Source: DASSBG01 sp963800395 (GTDB lineage Bacteria > Pseudomonadota > Gammaproteobacteria > Xanthomonadales > Rhodanobacteraceae). From it: a DNA stretch of 64,000 nt. The stretch's first letter is position 1, and the number at the start of each line of letters is the position of its first letter. A model generated the notes under the pieces. The model did not search any database. It saw nothing but the letters and a program-made list of their open reading frames with translations, and was not told the origin of the DNA. Of this stretch, positions 42,948-53,445 are shown piece by piece. The position numbers and the translations under genes are program-made. The stretch covers positions 15,726-79,725 of the forward strand of contig CAWDBD010000018.1 of NCBI GenBank assembly GCA_963800395.1, in the 5' to 3' direction.

Positions 42948-45900
42948 ATGTCACTGCAAGCCTTTCATCCCGTAGTCGCTGCCTGGTTCGCGCAAAGCTT
43001 TGACCAGCCCACCACCGCGCAGGCGCAGGCCTGGCCGCATATTCGCGCCGGTGAACATGCGCTGGTAGCCGCGCCCACGGGCTCGGGCAAGACGCTTACC
43101 GCATTCCTCGCCGCCATCGATGTGCTGGTGCGCGAAGGTCTGCAGCGCGGCGGCGAGTTGCCGGATGAGACATCGGTGGTCTATGTCTCGCCCTTGAAGG
43201 CGCTTTCCAACGACATCCAGGTGAACCTGGAAATGCCACTGGAGGGCATCCGCGCCGAGCTGGCGCGGCGCAAGCTTCCGGATGTGGATATCCGCACGAT
43301 GGTGCGCACCGGTGACACGCCGCAGTCCGCACGCACGGCCATGCGCAAGCGACCACCACATATTCTGGTCACCACGCCCGAGTCGCTCTATGTGCTGCTG
43401 GGTTCGGAGTCCGGACGCGCGACGCTGGCCACAACCCGCAGCGTGATTGTCGATGAAATTCATGCCGTGGCCGGCAGCAAGCGCGGATCGCATCTGGCCC
43501 TGTCGCTGGAACGCCTGGAATCACTGGCCCAGCGGCGCGTGCAACGCATCGGCCTGTCGGCAACACAAAAGCCGATCGAGCGCGTGGCCGAATTTCTCAC
43601 CGGTACCACTGCGCCTTGCACAAGCACACAAGACAGCTCGCCAGAAGCGCAAGCAAACTCGGCCGATGCACGGTCACGGGCCGGAGATGCAGCACCCCCG
43701 TCATGCGCCATCGTCGATGTCGGCTACACCCGCGAGCGTGACCTGGCGCTGGAGGTGCCGCCGGTACAGCTGACGGCGGTGATGTCGAACGATGCCTGGG
43801 GACTGGTCTACCGGCGCATCGTCGAACTGGTCGAGTCGCATCGCACCACGCTGGTGTTCGTCAACACCCGGCGCATGGCCGAGCGCGCCGCGCGACAGCT
43901 GTCCGAGCAGCTCGGTCGGGATGCGGTGGCGGCGCATCATGGCAGCCTGTCGAAAGAGCATCGGCTGAACGCCGAGCGCCGTCTGAAGCAGGGCGAACTG
44001 CGCGTGCTCGTGGCCACCGCATCGCTGGAACTGGGCATCGATATCGGCGACGTCGATCTGGTCTGTCAGCTCGGCTCGCCGCGGTCCATCGCCGCATTGC
44101 TGCAGCGCGTGGGTCGTTCCGGTCATGCCGTGGGTGCCACGCCGAAAGGCCGCCTGTTTCCGGCCACGCTGGATGACCTGGTCGAATGCACCGCGCTGCT
44201 GGACAGTGTGCGCCGCGACGAGCTCGATGCACTGGTCATCCCCGAACAACCACTTGACGTGCTGGCGCAGCAACTGGTGGCGGAACTGGCAGCGGGCGAG
44301 TGGAGCGAGGACGCGCTGTATGACCTGGTTCGCCGCGCCTGGCCATACCGTGCCCTGTCGCGTACCGATTTCGACGCCGTGGTGCGCATGCTGGCCGAAG
44401 GCTTCTCCACCCAGCGCGGCATGCGTTCGGCGTACCTGCATCGCGACGCCGTCAACCATCGCCTGCGCGCGCGGCGCAACGCGCGCCTGACCGCCCTGAC
44501 CAGCGGCGGCACCATTCCCGACACCGCCGACTACGCCGTGGTGCTGGAGCCGTCGGCGCAGGTTATCGGCAGCGTCAACGAGGATTTTGCCATCGAGTCG
44601 ATGGCCGGAGACATCTTCCAGCTGGGCAACCAGAGTTACCGGATTCTGCGCGTCGAACGCGACCGCCTGCGGGTCGAGGACGCGCAGGGTTTGCCGCCGA
44701 GCATTCCGTTCTGGATCGGGGAAGCCCCCGGACGCAGTGATGAACTGTCGGCGGCGGTATCGCGCTTGCGCCGCGATGTCGGTGAGCAGCTGCAGGCCGG
44801 CGGGCGCGATGTCGCCAGCCAGTACCTGCAGCAACAGGTGCTCGTTTCGGCACCAGCAGCCGAACAGCTGGTGGCATATCTGGCCGACAGCCTGGACTCG
44901 CTGGGTGTGCTGCCGACGCAGCAGCATCTGGCGATGGAGCGGTTCTTCGACGAATCCGGGGGCATGCAGCTGGTGATCCATTCGCCGTTCGGCAGCCGCA
45001 TCAACCGTGCCTGGGGCCTGGCATTGCGCAAGCGTTTCTGTCGCAATTTCAATTTCGAGCTGCAGGCCGCGGCAACCGAGGATGCCATCGTGCTGTCGCT
45101 GTCCACGGCACACAGCTTCCCGCTGGAGGAGGTCGCCCGCTACCTCAATTCGAACACCGCCCAGCAGGTGCTGGTGCAGGCGCTGCTGGATGCGCCCTTG
45201 TTCCCGGTGCGCTGGCGCTGGGCGGCCACCACGGCGCTGGCGCTGCCACGTTTCCAGGGCGGCAGGAAAGTGCCCGCACCCTTGCAGCGCATGAAGAGCG
45301 AGGACCTGCTGGGCAGCGTTTTCCCCGATCAGGTGGCCTGCCTGGAGAACATCGTCGGAGAACGTCAGATACCCGATCACCCGCTGGTGGCGCAAACGCC
45401 TGCACGATTGCCTGCACGAGGCCATGGATGTTGACGGGCTGCTGGCCCTGCTGCGCGGCCTGGAGTCGGGCAGTATCGCCATGACCACCGCCGATCTGCC
45501 CGCGCCGTCGGCTCTGGCCGGTGGCGTGCTCAATGCCGCGCCCTATGCCTTCCTCGACGACGCGCCACTGGAGGAGCGCCGTACCCGCGCCGTGCAGACC
45601 CGGCATGCACCCGGCGCCGCCGATGCGGGCGAACTCGGGCCGGCTTGATGCCGATGCCATCGCGCGGGTGCGCGAGCAGGCATGGCCCGAGCCGCGTGAC
45701 CGCGACGAGATGCACGAGGCGCTGATGCAACTGGGAGGCATCACCGCTGGCGAGGCCCGGTGTCCACGGCGATTGGCCCCACTGGCTGGAGGCACTGGCC
45801 AGGGACCATCGCGCCACCTTGCTTGAAATTTCCAACGAGACATCCCGTCATCCCCCGAACGACGGGGACGAAACCCGGAGCCTCTCAAACCCCCGTCGTC

Positions 45901-47601
45901 CTGGGGCCGCCGAAGGCGGAACCCGGGACCCATTTTGCTCTTCCGCAACGCCGCCGGAAGGCGAGGCAGATGCGACATTCGACAATGGATCCCGGGTTCC
46001 TCGCTGCACTCGGCCCCAGGATGACGGAGCGGACCCCTATAGTGCCGGTCCACAAAGCACCCAGGCGAGACCAAACCAGATCTGGACGGCTGCCGAGCGT
46101 TTGCCGCAATGGCAGGCCCTGCATCCGGGCTGCGCGTTGCAGCCAAGGATCACGGCCCCTGCCGAGTATGCCGCGCAGCCTTGCAGTGCCGACGACGCCC
46201 TGCGCGAACTGCTGCGCGCCCGCCTGGGTGGTCTTGGCCCCACCGGTGCCAACACGCTAGCCGCAGACCTGGACGTTGATCCATCGCGGGTCAACACCGC
46301 CCTGCACAGCCTGCAGCAGGAGGGTAGCCTGATGCAGGGCAGCTTCACGCCCGGCGGCGACGGCGACGAATGGTGCGAGCGCCACCTGCTGGCACGCATT
46401 CACCGCTACACCCTCGGGCGCCTGCGCCGTGAAATCGAGCCGGTCTCGCGGCGTGACTTCATGCGCTTCCTGTTCGCGTGGCAGCACGTCGGTGACGAGC
46501 ATGCCCTGCGCGGGCCGGATGCCCTGGCCAGCGTGCTGGCGCAACTGGAAGGCTTTGAAGCGGCCGCCGGCGCCTGGGAAAGCGAGATGCTGCCGGCGCG
46601 TGTGGCCGACTACGAACCGGCCTGGCTGGACGACCTGTGCCGTGCCGGTCGCCTGGTCTGGATGCGCCTGCGCGAACGCGCCAGCAACGCACCGGCATCG
46701 GCCCGCAAGCGGCCCGGTGCGCAGCACTCCGCTGGTATTGCTGCCCCGGCGTGACGCAGCTGTCTGGGCCGCGCTGGCCGGCCACGACAGCGACGCCGAG
46801 ACGCTCTCCTCGCGGGCACAGGCCGTTGCCGAGGCGCTGACTGAACAGGGCGCGATGTTTTTTGACGAACTGATCGACTGCACGCATCTGTTGCCCACGG
46901 AGCTGGAGAACGCCCTGGGCGAGCTGGTGGCAGCAGGCCGTATCAACGCCGACAGCTTTGCCGGCCTGCGCGCCCTGCTGCTGCCTGCCAGCAAGCGCAA
47001 GCACCGCCGCCACCGACGTGTGCGCAGGCATACCCTGAGTGGCATCGCCGATGCCGGGCGCTGGTCACTGATCCGCCGGAACAACGCTGCTGACGATCAG
47101 CGCGAACAGTGCATCGAGCATCTGGTCCACACCCTGCTGCGGCGTTACGGGGTGATCTGCTGGCGCCTGCTGGAGCGCGAGCCGGCATGGTTGCCCACCT
47201 GGCGTGAACTCAGGCGGGTATGCCAGCGCCTGGAAGCGCGCGGCGAGATCCGCGGCGGCCGTTTCATCGACGGTCTGGTCGGCGAACAATTTGCCCTGCC
47301 CGAGGCCGTGGAGCTGCTGCGCAAGACGCGCCGTCAGGCACGCGACGGCAAGATCATCACCATCAGCGGCAGCGATCCGCTCAACCTCGTCGGCACCCTC
47401 ATCGCCGGCGACAAGATTCCCGCACGCAGCAACACACGCATCGCCTGGCGCGACGGCGTGCCCATTGCCGCCTGCGTTGCCGGCCAGGCAAAAGCGCTTG
47501 TGGATCTCGATATCGACGATCAGACGGCATTGCGTCGGCACGCCTTCAACATCAGGCTGGCGCACCCCGAACCCGCCCGTGCCGTCAGCGAGCAGCGCTG
47601 A
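42948..47601 (+). pseudogene. lhr: Lhr-type ATP-dependent helicase, at least four frameshifts
   Basis: The first 825 residues (42948-45400) are clean: AAPTGSGKTLTAF (Walker A), VSPLKAL, VDEIHAVAGSKRG (motif II), GLSATQ, ATASLELGIDIGDVDLV and QRVGRSGH. Then the frame breaks near 45402, 45630, 45765 and 46705, each repaired by removing one base. The joined protein continues through RLHDCLHEAMDVDG or TLHDCLHEAMDVDG, RLDADAIARVREQAWPEPRD, DWPHWLEALARDHRATLLEI and STPLVLLPRRD to 47601, about 1550 residues. Lhr unwinds DNA and RNA:DNA hybrids and its long C-terminus is family typical. A palindromic repeat is inserted in frame at about 45845-46070. The 3' end overlaps the convergent XRE-DUF805 gene. 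Confidence 0.88.
45845..46070. repeat. Palindromic repeat inserted inside lhr
   Basis: The arm 45893-45934 (starting CCGTCGTCCTGGGGCCG and ending GGAACCCGGGACCCATT) is closely matched in reverse complement by 45984-46027 (AATGGATCCCGGGTTCC ... CGGCCCCAGGATGACGG). A shorter leading part (cgtcatcccccgaacgacgggg) may belong to the same unit. The outer limits are judged from where Lhr-like protein sequence stops and resumes, so they are approximate. The frame stays open across it. Confidence 0.75.
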
Positions 47602-48131
47602 TTGGCTCCTCTGCCGCGGTCGGAAAAGTGAGCAGGTAGAGCAATACCAGGATGCCGGCCACCGGCGCCAGGCTGATCAGCTGCCACCAGGGGCTCATGC
47701 CGGCATCGCGCAGGCGCCGCGTGCAGGCCGCGATCCACGGTATCAGCACCAGCAGGGAAGCGATTTGCAGCGGCAGTGGGCCAAGCACCTCGCCGAGCAG
47801 CTGCGCAAAGGCCAGCACCATGGTCACGGCGAGCGCGAACCACCAGAAGTCCGCTCGCGCGGTGGTGCCGGTGAATTCAAGGCCACGCAGCACGCCGTCG
47901 CGGATGGCCTTGAGGGCCGGCTGGCCTGGAGCCGGATGCCCCCGCCAGAAGACTCTCCGCCGGCACCTCGAAGACCGCAGCCAGTGCCCGCAGGGACTCT
48001 GTGGAAATCCTGGCGCCCGATTCCAGGCGCTGAATGGTACGCAGGTTCAAGCCGCTGAGATTGGCCAGTTGCTCCTGTGACCACTGGCGGCTGGCACGCA
48101 GCTCTCGCAGTCGGGCGCTGTTGATGTACAT
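47585..48131 (-). pseudogene. XRE helix-turn-helix fused to DUF805, one-base frameshift
   Basis: From the ATG at 48131 (gaggaa ribosome binding site) an XRE-type DNA-binding domain reads LRELRASRQWSQEQLANLSGLN, IQRLESGARISTESLRAL and FEVPAESLLAG. At a run of five G near 47942 the frame breaks; removing one G continues it as HPAPGQPALKAIRDGVLRGL into a DUF805 membrane domain (ARADFWWFALAVTMVLAF, PWIAACTRRLRDAGMSPWW). The joined protein is about 181 residues: a cytosolic regulator head with three membrane helices. The frame break in a homopolymer suggests a sequence error. Its 3' end overlaps lhr. Confidence 0.75.
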
Positions 48132-48329
48132 GGGCGTTCCTCGGATCGGCTTGTTCGGGCTCATGCCATTATTCTGCCGAATGCCAGTCGACCGCTACGA
48201 CACGGACCCGACACGGACAGGACTCGAGCCCGACTGCGCGCTGTCGTCCCCGCTTTCTCCTGCATTGCCTGCGCCGCCGGAGGCATGCGGCCGGCCGGCT
48301 CGGACGGTACATTCGGCTTGCCCGGGCCG

Positions 48330-48809
48330 TCATGCCGCACCGGGGTCGGGCAGCCGCTTGACCAGGAATACGCTGAAATCGCTTGCGCGGTAGTCAGCAA
48401 AAGGTTCACTCAATTCGAAACCATTGCGCCGATAGAAGGCATGCGCTGACTCGAATGCCGGACCGCTGCCGGTTTCCAGAAAAAGCCCCGAGTAGCCTCG
48501 TCGGACTGCCGTGTCGGTGATCACCTGCAGAATTGCCTGGCCAACGCCGCGACGCAGGAATCCCGAGCGGGTGCGCATCGACTTGATTTCGCCTGCGACG
48601 GCGTTCAGGTGCTTCAGTGCACCACACCCGCACAGCTCGCCGCTGTCCCACGCAGTCCAGAAGGTGATGGATGGTGCACGGAGGCTTTCGATGGCCAGCG
48701 CATGGACATGATCGGGAGGCGAGTGCCTGTGCATGTCGGACAGATGTTCGTCGATGAGCGCACGAACCTCCCTTGAAGACAGATCATCCTTTCGGATCGA
48801 GATGCCCAT
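48330..48809 (-). CDS. GNAT-family N-acetyltransferase
   Basis: 159 residues. The acetyl-CoA loop is RSGFLRRGVGQAILQVITDTA (motif A, RxxGxG/A type), preceded by GCGALKHLNAVAGEIKSMR and followed by GLFLETGSGPAFESAHAFYR and NGFELSEPFADY (motif B). The pattern is close to the YsnE/PhnO-like branch, which acetylates small molecules or amines. The ATG at 48809 gives the family N-terminus (ISIRKDDLSSREV), while the frame is open to 48923. Stands alone. Confidence 0.85.
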   Translation of the reverse strand: MGISIRKDDLSSREVRALIDEHLSDMHRHSPPDHVHALAIESLRAPSITFWTAWDSGELCGCGALKHLNAVAGEIKSMRTRSGFLRRGVGQAILQVITDTAVRRGYSGLFLETGSGPAFESAHAFYRRNGFELSEPFADYRASDFSVFLVKRLPDPGAA

Positions 48810-49257
48810 GCTATTGGTTCCCGGCTCGCAGCGAAGCGCCATGACTGCATTTCCATCGGCAAATGCCGTTGACCCTGCCCGAGGCCAGTGAATGGGCGAC
48901 ACGGTCTGCCTGGTCCATTCCACGTCGCGCGCATGGCAACTGCAACCTGGCGGCGCATGCGAGAGCGGGGGAAGACTCCGGCAGGCCGGGATGCGCCACT
49001 ACCGCAAGCACGGCGACATGACAGCAACGCACTATATCGCTCCTGTCCGAACCAGGGGAATGGCAAATAGCGATCTGCTTGTGCCGCTTGCCGAAGCGGA
49101 AACCGGGCAACCCGATCTGCCGGGTGCGGTGGCCAGCAACAGAAAGCCCCTGATCAGGTGGGGCAGCAGGGTCGAACCCGGTTGTCGGTTGCGCGGGCTG
49201 CATGGTGCGCCTTCGTCCCGGCAAGTCGGGGTGGCCGGGGCGCCGGTGCCTGTGCTG
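48810..49257. other. Region without a recognisable gene
   Basis: Several overlapping open frames exist on both strands, but none has both a good ribosome binding site and a protein-like sequence. I see no tRNA, long repeat or clear promoter. Confidence 0.35.
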
Positions 49258-49458
49258 TCAGGCGGCGCGTTCGCCCAGGCGTGCGGGTTCGGTGACGATG
49301 CCGGAAAACACGGCCTCTTCGCCCTGTGCTGCGGATTTGGCCGCCAGCATTTCCGCCATTTCCAGGGCCTGGGTTGCCTTGGCAAAGCGTGCGGTCGGCT
49401 CGCCGTCGCGCATGACGTACCAGCCTCGCGATGCGGGTTGAATGTAGTAGGTCGCCAT
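49258..49458 (-). CDS. Small conserved protein, function unknown
   Basis: 66 residues: ATYYIQPASRGWYVMRDGEP, then RFAKATQALEMAEMLAAKSA, then VFSGIVTE. A short beta-hairpin followed by a long helix, similar in layout to DUF2188-like proteins, though I cannot confirm the family. The ATG at 49458 has a gagggg site six bases upstream. Cytosolic by composition. Confidence 0.6.
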   Translation of the reverse strand: MATYYIQPASRGWYVMRDGEPTARFAKATQALEMAEMLAAKSAAQGEEAVFSGIVTEPARLGERAA

Positions 49459-49703
49459 GGTGGCCCCTCGAGAAAGGGAACTCGCTCACCGACCTGCATC
49501 GGCCTCCAGTGCCAGGACTTCAGTCAGTGAGCGAGCAGGTTCAGTCTGGCCGGAATTCGGTCTGCGCGGTATCGGTGAATGCCGCGACTTCGTGTAGGTG
49601 TGCGCCTACATGACAGGCAGGATTGTCGCCCCCCCTGCGGGCGCCTGGTGCCTGGACATGCAGGATCAATGCCTGCAAGGGCCGGCACTGCTAGGCTGGT
49701 GTC

Positions 49704-50412
49704 ATGTGTGGTCGCTACGCACTCGCCCCCAATGAGGTGGAATGGCATGAACCTGGTCGAGCTTCTCGGCGAGAACGTGTGGGCTTTCGTCTGCAACAGG
49801 GACGCACGCTACAACATCGCGCCGTCAACCACCGTCCCGATCATTGCCCAACATCCGGAATCGGGGGCCATGCGCACGCTTGAGTCGCGCTGGCAGTTCA
49901 TTCCGCATTGGTGGAAGGAAGTCAGTCCGCCGAAGTTTTCCAGCATCAATGCACGCTGCGAGGAGGCCGCCGTGAAGCCGCTGTGGCGTGATGCCTGGCG
50001 CAAGCGCCGTTGCCTGATTCCGGCCACGCACTGGTACGAATGGCAACGCACCAGCGACGGCAAGCAGCCATTTGCGTTGCAGCCGGCAGATGGCCGAGGC
50101 TTTCTGTTTGCCGGCCTGTATTCCCGCTGGACACCACCGGGGTCGGACGAATCGATCCACACCGATGCCATCCTGACTCGCGAAGCGGCACCCGGGGTGC
50201 GTGCGATTCACGATCGGATGCCGGTCATCCTCGCGGCTTCCGGGTGGAAGGAATGGCTGGATCCCGGACTGACCGACAAGGCCGCCGTGGCCGAGGTGCT
50301 GGCCCGGCATGCGGTGACCGATGCCAGTGGCCATGCGGTCAGCACACGCGTGAACTCGCCGCGCAATCAGGGCCACGAACTGCTGCAGCCGCTGCAACCG
50401 ACCACGGAGTGA
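49704..50412 (+). pseudogene. SRAP-family (HMCES/YedK) protein, one-base frameshift
   Basis: The ATG at 49704 gives MCGRYALAPNE, with the catalytic Cys at position 2 that makes a thiazolidine crosslink to abasic sites in single-stranded DNA. The frame then breaks within 49735-49750 and resumes one base on: MNLVELLGENVW, RYNIAPSTTVPII (active-site Asn), SRWQFIPHWWKE, SSINARCEEA, RCLIPATHWYEW and IHDRMPVIL (His). One extra base explains the break. The joined protein has about 235 residues, normal for YedK. It protects replication-associated abasic sites. No LexA-like box was seen upstream. Confidence 0.88.
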
Positions 50413-50514
50413 TGGCAGTCAGCTGCTGCGGCGCAGGGCGCCGGCCTGCCTGCGCCAGCATTCGGCGGGTCGTATCATGTGGATTGGCCCGTTATCGTCA
50501 AGGAACCGCAGCCC

Positions 50515-51956
50515 ATGCCATGCAGTCGCCGTATTCGCATTGATCCCCGAATCGACGGTCAGCTCCACGATGGCGTGGAAAGCATACGCCGCGAGCAGCA
50601 CCTGCCCGATGCCTTCCCCGAAGAAGTCGAGGCGGCTGCCGAGAAGGCGGCCCACGGAGTGCGCCTGCCCGATCTGGACCGCACCGACTTGCCGCTGGTG
50701 ACGCTGGACCCGCCTGCGGCCATGGATCTGGACCAGGCGATGTACATGGAGCGCCGGGGCGACGGCTACCGGGTGTTTTATGCGATTGCCGACGTGGCAT
50801 CCTTCGTCGAGCCCGGTGGCGTGATTGATCGGGAGGTACGTCGCCGCGGCGAGACGCTCTACGGTGCCGACCGAAAGATTCCGCTGCACCCCAAGGTGCT
50901 GTCCGAAGGTGCGGCATCGTTGCTGCCCGACCAGGTGCGGCCGGCCCTGCTGTGGCAGATCGATCTGGACGCCAGTGGCGAGGGCATTGCCGTGGATGTG
51001 CGCCGGGCGCGCGTGAGGAGTCGGGCCAAGCTCGATTATCACGGCATGCACGATGAAATCGCCGCGGGCACTGCCGGACCCATGTGGATGCTGCTGAAGG
51101 AGATCGGCGAGTTGCGCATGGCAGCGCGAGCAGAAGCGCGGCGGCATCAGTCTGCCGCTTGCCCGAGCAGGAAGTGCGGGTGGTCGGCGATCATCTGAGC
51201 CTCGAGTACCGTGGCAATCTGCCCATCGACCAGTGGAACGCGCAGATCTCCCTGCTGACCGGCATGGCCGCGGCGCACCTGATGGTGACGCACAAGGTGG
51301 GTATTCTGCGCACGCTGCCGCCGACGCCGGACTGGGCCATCCGCCGCCTGCACCGCACTGCGCGGGCCTTGCACATCGACTGGCCGGAGGGGCAGGGCTA
51401 CGCCGCTTTTCTGCGCTCGCTCGATCCGTCCAGGCCCGATCATGTGGCGATGATGGTGGCGGCCACCACGGTGTTTCGCGGCGCCGGCTATGCCGATTTC
51501 AGGGGCGCGTTGCCCGCCCAGCCCGAGCATGCCGCGCTGGCGGCACGATACACCCATGCCACTGCACCACTCAGGCGCCTGGTGGATCGCTTCACCGGCG
51601 AGATCTGCGTGGCGCTGTGTGCTGGTGAACCGGTGCCCGGGTGGGTGCTGGATGCGCTGCCGGGGCTGCCCGACATCATGCGCGAGTCAGGCTCGCGTGC
51701 CGGCCGTTACGAGAATGCCGTGCTCAATCTGGCCGAAACCCTGGTGCTGCAATCGCAGGTCGGGCGCGATTTCGAGGGTGCCATCGTCGACCTGGATCAC
51801 CAGCACCATGACCAGGGCGACATCATGATTCGCAGGCCTGCGGTCGAGGCGCGCATCCAGGGCAAAAGCAGGCTGCCGCTAGGCGAGCAGGTGCAGGCCC
51901 GTCTGGTCGAGGCAGACCCCGCGACGCGGCGTACCCGCTTCGAGCTCACGGGATGA
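50515..51956 (+). pseudogene. RNase II-type (RNB) exoribonuclease, two frameshifts
   Basis: The RNB catalytic region is clear: LVTLDPPAAMDLDQAMYM (the aspartates that bind metal, near residue 70), YAIADVASFVEPGG, RGETLYGADRKIPLHP and LLPDQVRPALLW. The frame breaks twice near 51135-51165; removing one base each time gives RGGISLPL and then PEQEVRVVGDHLSLEYR, which continues to 51956 through TYTHATAPLRRLVDRFTGE-like sequence. About 480 residues when joined, shorter than RNase II or R because N-terminal cold-shock domains are missing. It would degrade RNA from the 3' end. The ATG at 50515 has caaggaa upstream. Confidence 0.82.
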
Positions 51957-51967
51957 CGCGCACAAAA

Positions 51968-51993
51968 GAGCCGGGCAGTTGCCTGCCCGGCTC
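51968..51993 (-). terminator. Terminator between the RNB and phasin genes
   Basis: GAGCCGGGCA pairs with TGCCCGGCTC around a six-base loop. On the minus strand it is followed by TTTTG, fitting a Rho-independent terminator for the phasin gene; it can also stop transcripts from the RNB gene. A second perfect hairpin lies just before it. Confidence 0.75.
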
Positions 51994-52000
51994 GGGGGGT

Positions 52001-52036
52001 TCATTGCGGAGAGGAGGGGAGGGTACTCCGCAATGA
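52001..52036. repeat. 11-bp perfect inverted repeat after the phasin gene
   Basis: TCATTGCGGAG (52001-52011) and CTCCGCAATGA (52026-52036) enclose a G-rich loop of 14 bases. It lies 17 bases beyond the phasin stop and before the main terminator, and may stabilise the phasin mRNA 3' end. Confidence 0.6.
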
Positions 52037-52052
52037 CATCGCTTTGCAGCGA

Positions 52053-52442
52053 TTACTTCTTGGCTTTCTTGCTGGCAGCCTGAGCACTGGCGTTGACGGC
52101 TTCGTTGCCGGCTTCGTACTGCTCGCGAGCCAGCTCGCCGACGGTCTCGGCATTCTTGGCCAGGATTTCCAGCACGTTCTGGTTGACGGCGAAAGCCTTC
52201 TCGGCGGATTCACGCGAGAAGTCTGCGCTCTTGTCCCACAGGGCGCGCATCGAATCCAGATCGGTGGCCTTGGCGGCTTCACCGGCGAAGGCGGCATTGG
52301 CAGAGGCCTGTGACTCGATGGCCTTCATCTGGATGCTGCTGATCTTCTCCAGCGTCTTCAGGGTCTCGCCCTGCGCCTTGATCATGTTGTTGGTGAACTG
52401 CTTGCCCAGGGCAAGCGCCTGCTTGTTGATTGTCTCGTACAT
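52053..52442 (-). CDS. phaP: Phasin family protein
   Basis: 129 residues, almost wholly helical, with the phasin pattern: QFTNNMIKAQGETLKTLEKI, SQASANAAFAGEAAKATD, KSADFSRESAEKAFAVNQNV and an Ala/Lys-rich end (AASKKAKK). Phasins coat polyhydroxyalkanoate granules in the cytoplasm and control their size. No PHA synthase gene is nearby, so the link to PHA storage is by family only. The ATG at 52442 has gaggg upstream. A promoter overlapping a perfect palindrome lies at 52489-52518, suggesting repressor control. Confidence 0.88.
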   Translation of the reverse strand: MYETINKQALALGKQFTNNMIKAQGETLKTLEKISSIQMKAIESQASANAAFAGEAAKATDLDSMRALWDKSADFSRESAEKAFAVNQNVLEILAKNAETVGELAREQYEAGNEAVNASAQAASKKAKK

Positions 52443-52488
52443 GATGTTGCCCTCGGTTGCGACGGGAACATTCCCGACTTCGCATACA

Positions 52489-52518
52489 AGTATAGGCTCT
52501 TTTTGTTGCGATGCAACA
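52489..52518 (-). promoter_or_regulatory. Phasin promoter with palindromic operator
   Basis: On the minus strand TTGCAT (-35, 52511-52516) and TATACT (-10, 52489-52494) are 16 bases apart. The -35 lies within the perfect palindrome TGTTGC-gat-GCAACA (52504-52518), the kind of TTGC...GCAA site at which a PhaR-type repressor of phasin genes could bind. The protein that binds it is not identified here. Confidence 0.6.
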
Positions 52519-52697
52519 TTATTTTGTCTTGGCCAAGTAAATGACGACCGATGATCTTTCAATGACTTAGTTACAAGGTTTGTCAATGCACATTCGGCCG
52601 CCGCGGTGGGCCACTACGACCGAGTGCTCGGTGCGTGTCCGACTGCCAGCGCACATAAATGCCCCATGAAGCCCCGTCTGCCCGGTACAATGGCCGG

Positions 52698-53097
52698 ATG
52701 CAGATCTTCAAGAAATTCACCATCGAGGCGGCGCACCGCCTGCCCAGGGTGCCCGAGGGGCACAAATGCGCGCGCCTGCACGGCCACAGTTTCGGCATCG
52801 AGTTGCGGCTCGAGGGCGACGTGCATGGCGACAGCGGCTGGGTCGAGGATTTTGCCGAGGTCAAGGCGGCGTTCCGGCCGCTCTACGAGCAGCTGGACCA
52901 CAACTACCTCAACGACATCGAGGGCCTGGACAATCCGACCAGCGAGAACCTGGCCATCTGGATCTGGGACCGGCTGAAGCCGGCCCTGCCGGAGCCTGGC
53001 CGAGGTGGTGGTGCACGAGACCTGCACGGCCGGGTCCCGCTATACCGGCAAGCGCCGGGCTATTGCATGGACTCTTCTGGCTGCGGACTGCCGATAA
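52698..53097 (+). pseudogene. queD: 6-carboxytetrahydropterin synthase QueD, one-base frameshift
   Basis: The ATG at 52698 opens FKKFTIEAAHRLP, with zinc ligands in AAHRL and LHGHSFGIEL, then WVEDFAEVKAAFRPL, LDHNYLNDI and NPTSENLAIWIWDRLK. After LPE near 52998 the frame breaks; removing one C gives LAEVVVHETCTAGSRYTG and ends at 53097, with the catalytic ETC motif kept. Joined length is about 132 residues, typical for the family. QueD turns 7,8-dihydroneopterin triphosphate into 6-carboxytetrahydropterin in queuosine synthesis. No other que genes are in the window. Confidence 0.87.
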
Positions 53098-53445
53098 CGA
53101 ATCGCCGTGGCGACGTGACGCTTCCGGCGCGCTCAGCGGCAAGGGACGACTGGCGAGGAGTGGGTGCATCTTTGTCTGTAGGCGCGACCATTGGCGGCGA
53201 TCACGGCAGTCTCGCGAAGGTTGCTCATGTAATTAATCGCGGGCCAACGAGCGCGCTCCTGCAGGGAAACGAAGGCGCAGCGCAATTTCGGCCCGAAGAC
53301 TTCGATCATCGTCCCTCGACCCTGGTTGCCGGCGGCAGGGTGAAACCCGCCCTGCCTGACCGGGATTCGCACGCGCAAAAAGCCACACGGCGCATCAGGG
53401 CGGCGACTGCGGCGTCGAAACCCCGATCCCCGAATACGGCATGCC
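53098..53445. other. Region with at most one doubtful small gene
   Basis: The only candidate is a minus-strand frame 53309-53133 of 58 residues starting MIEVFGPKLRCAFVSLQERA, with gaggg upstream of its ATG; it matches nothing I know. A GC hairpin (GGCAGGG ... CCCTGCC, 53333-53356) lies next to it and may end the fadL transcript. Confidence 0.3.

Noticed and set aside
49450..49703. LexA-regulated promoter before the SRAP gene
   Set aside because: No CTGT-N8-ACAG or other convincing LexA-type palindrome was seen.
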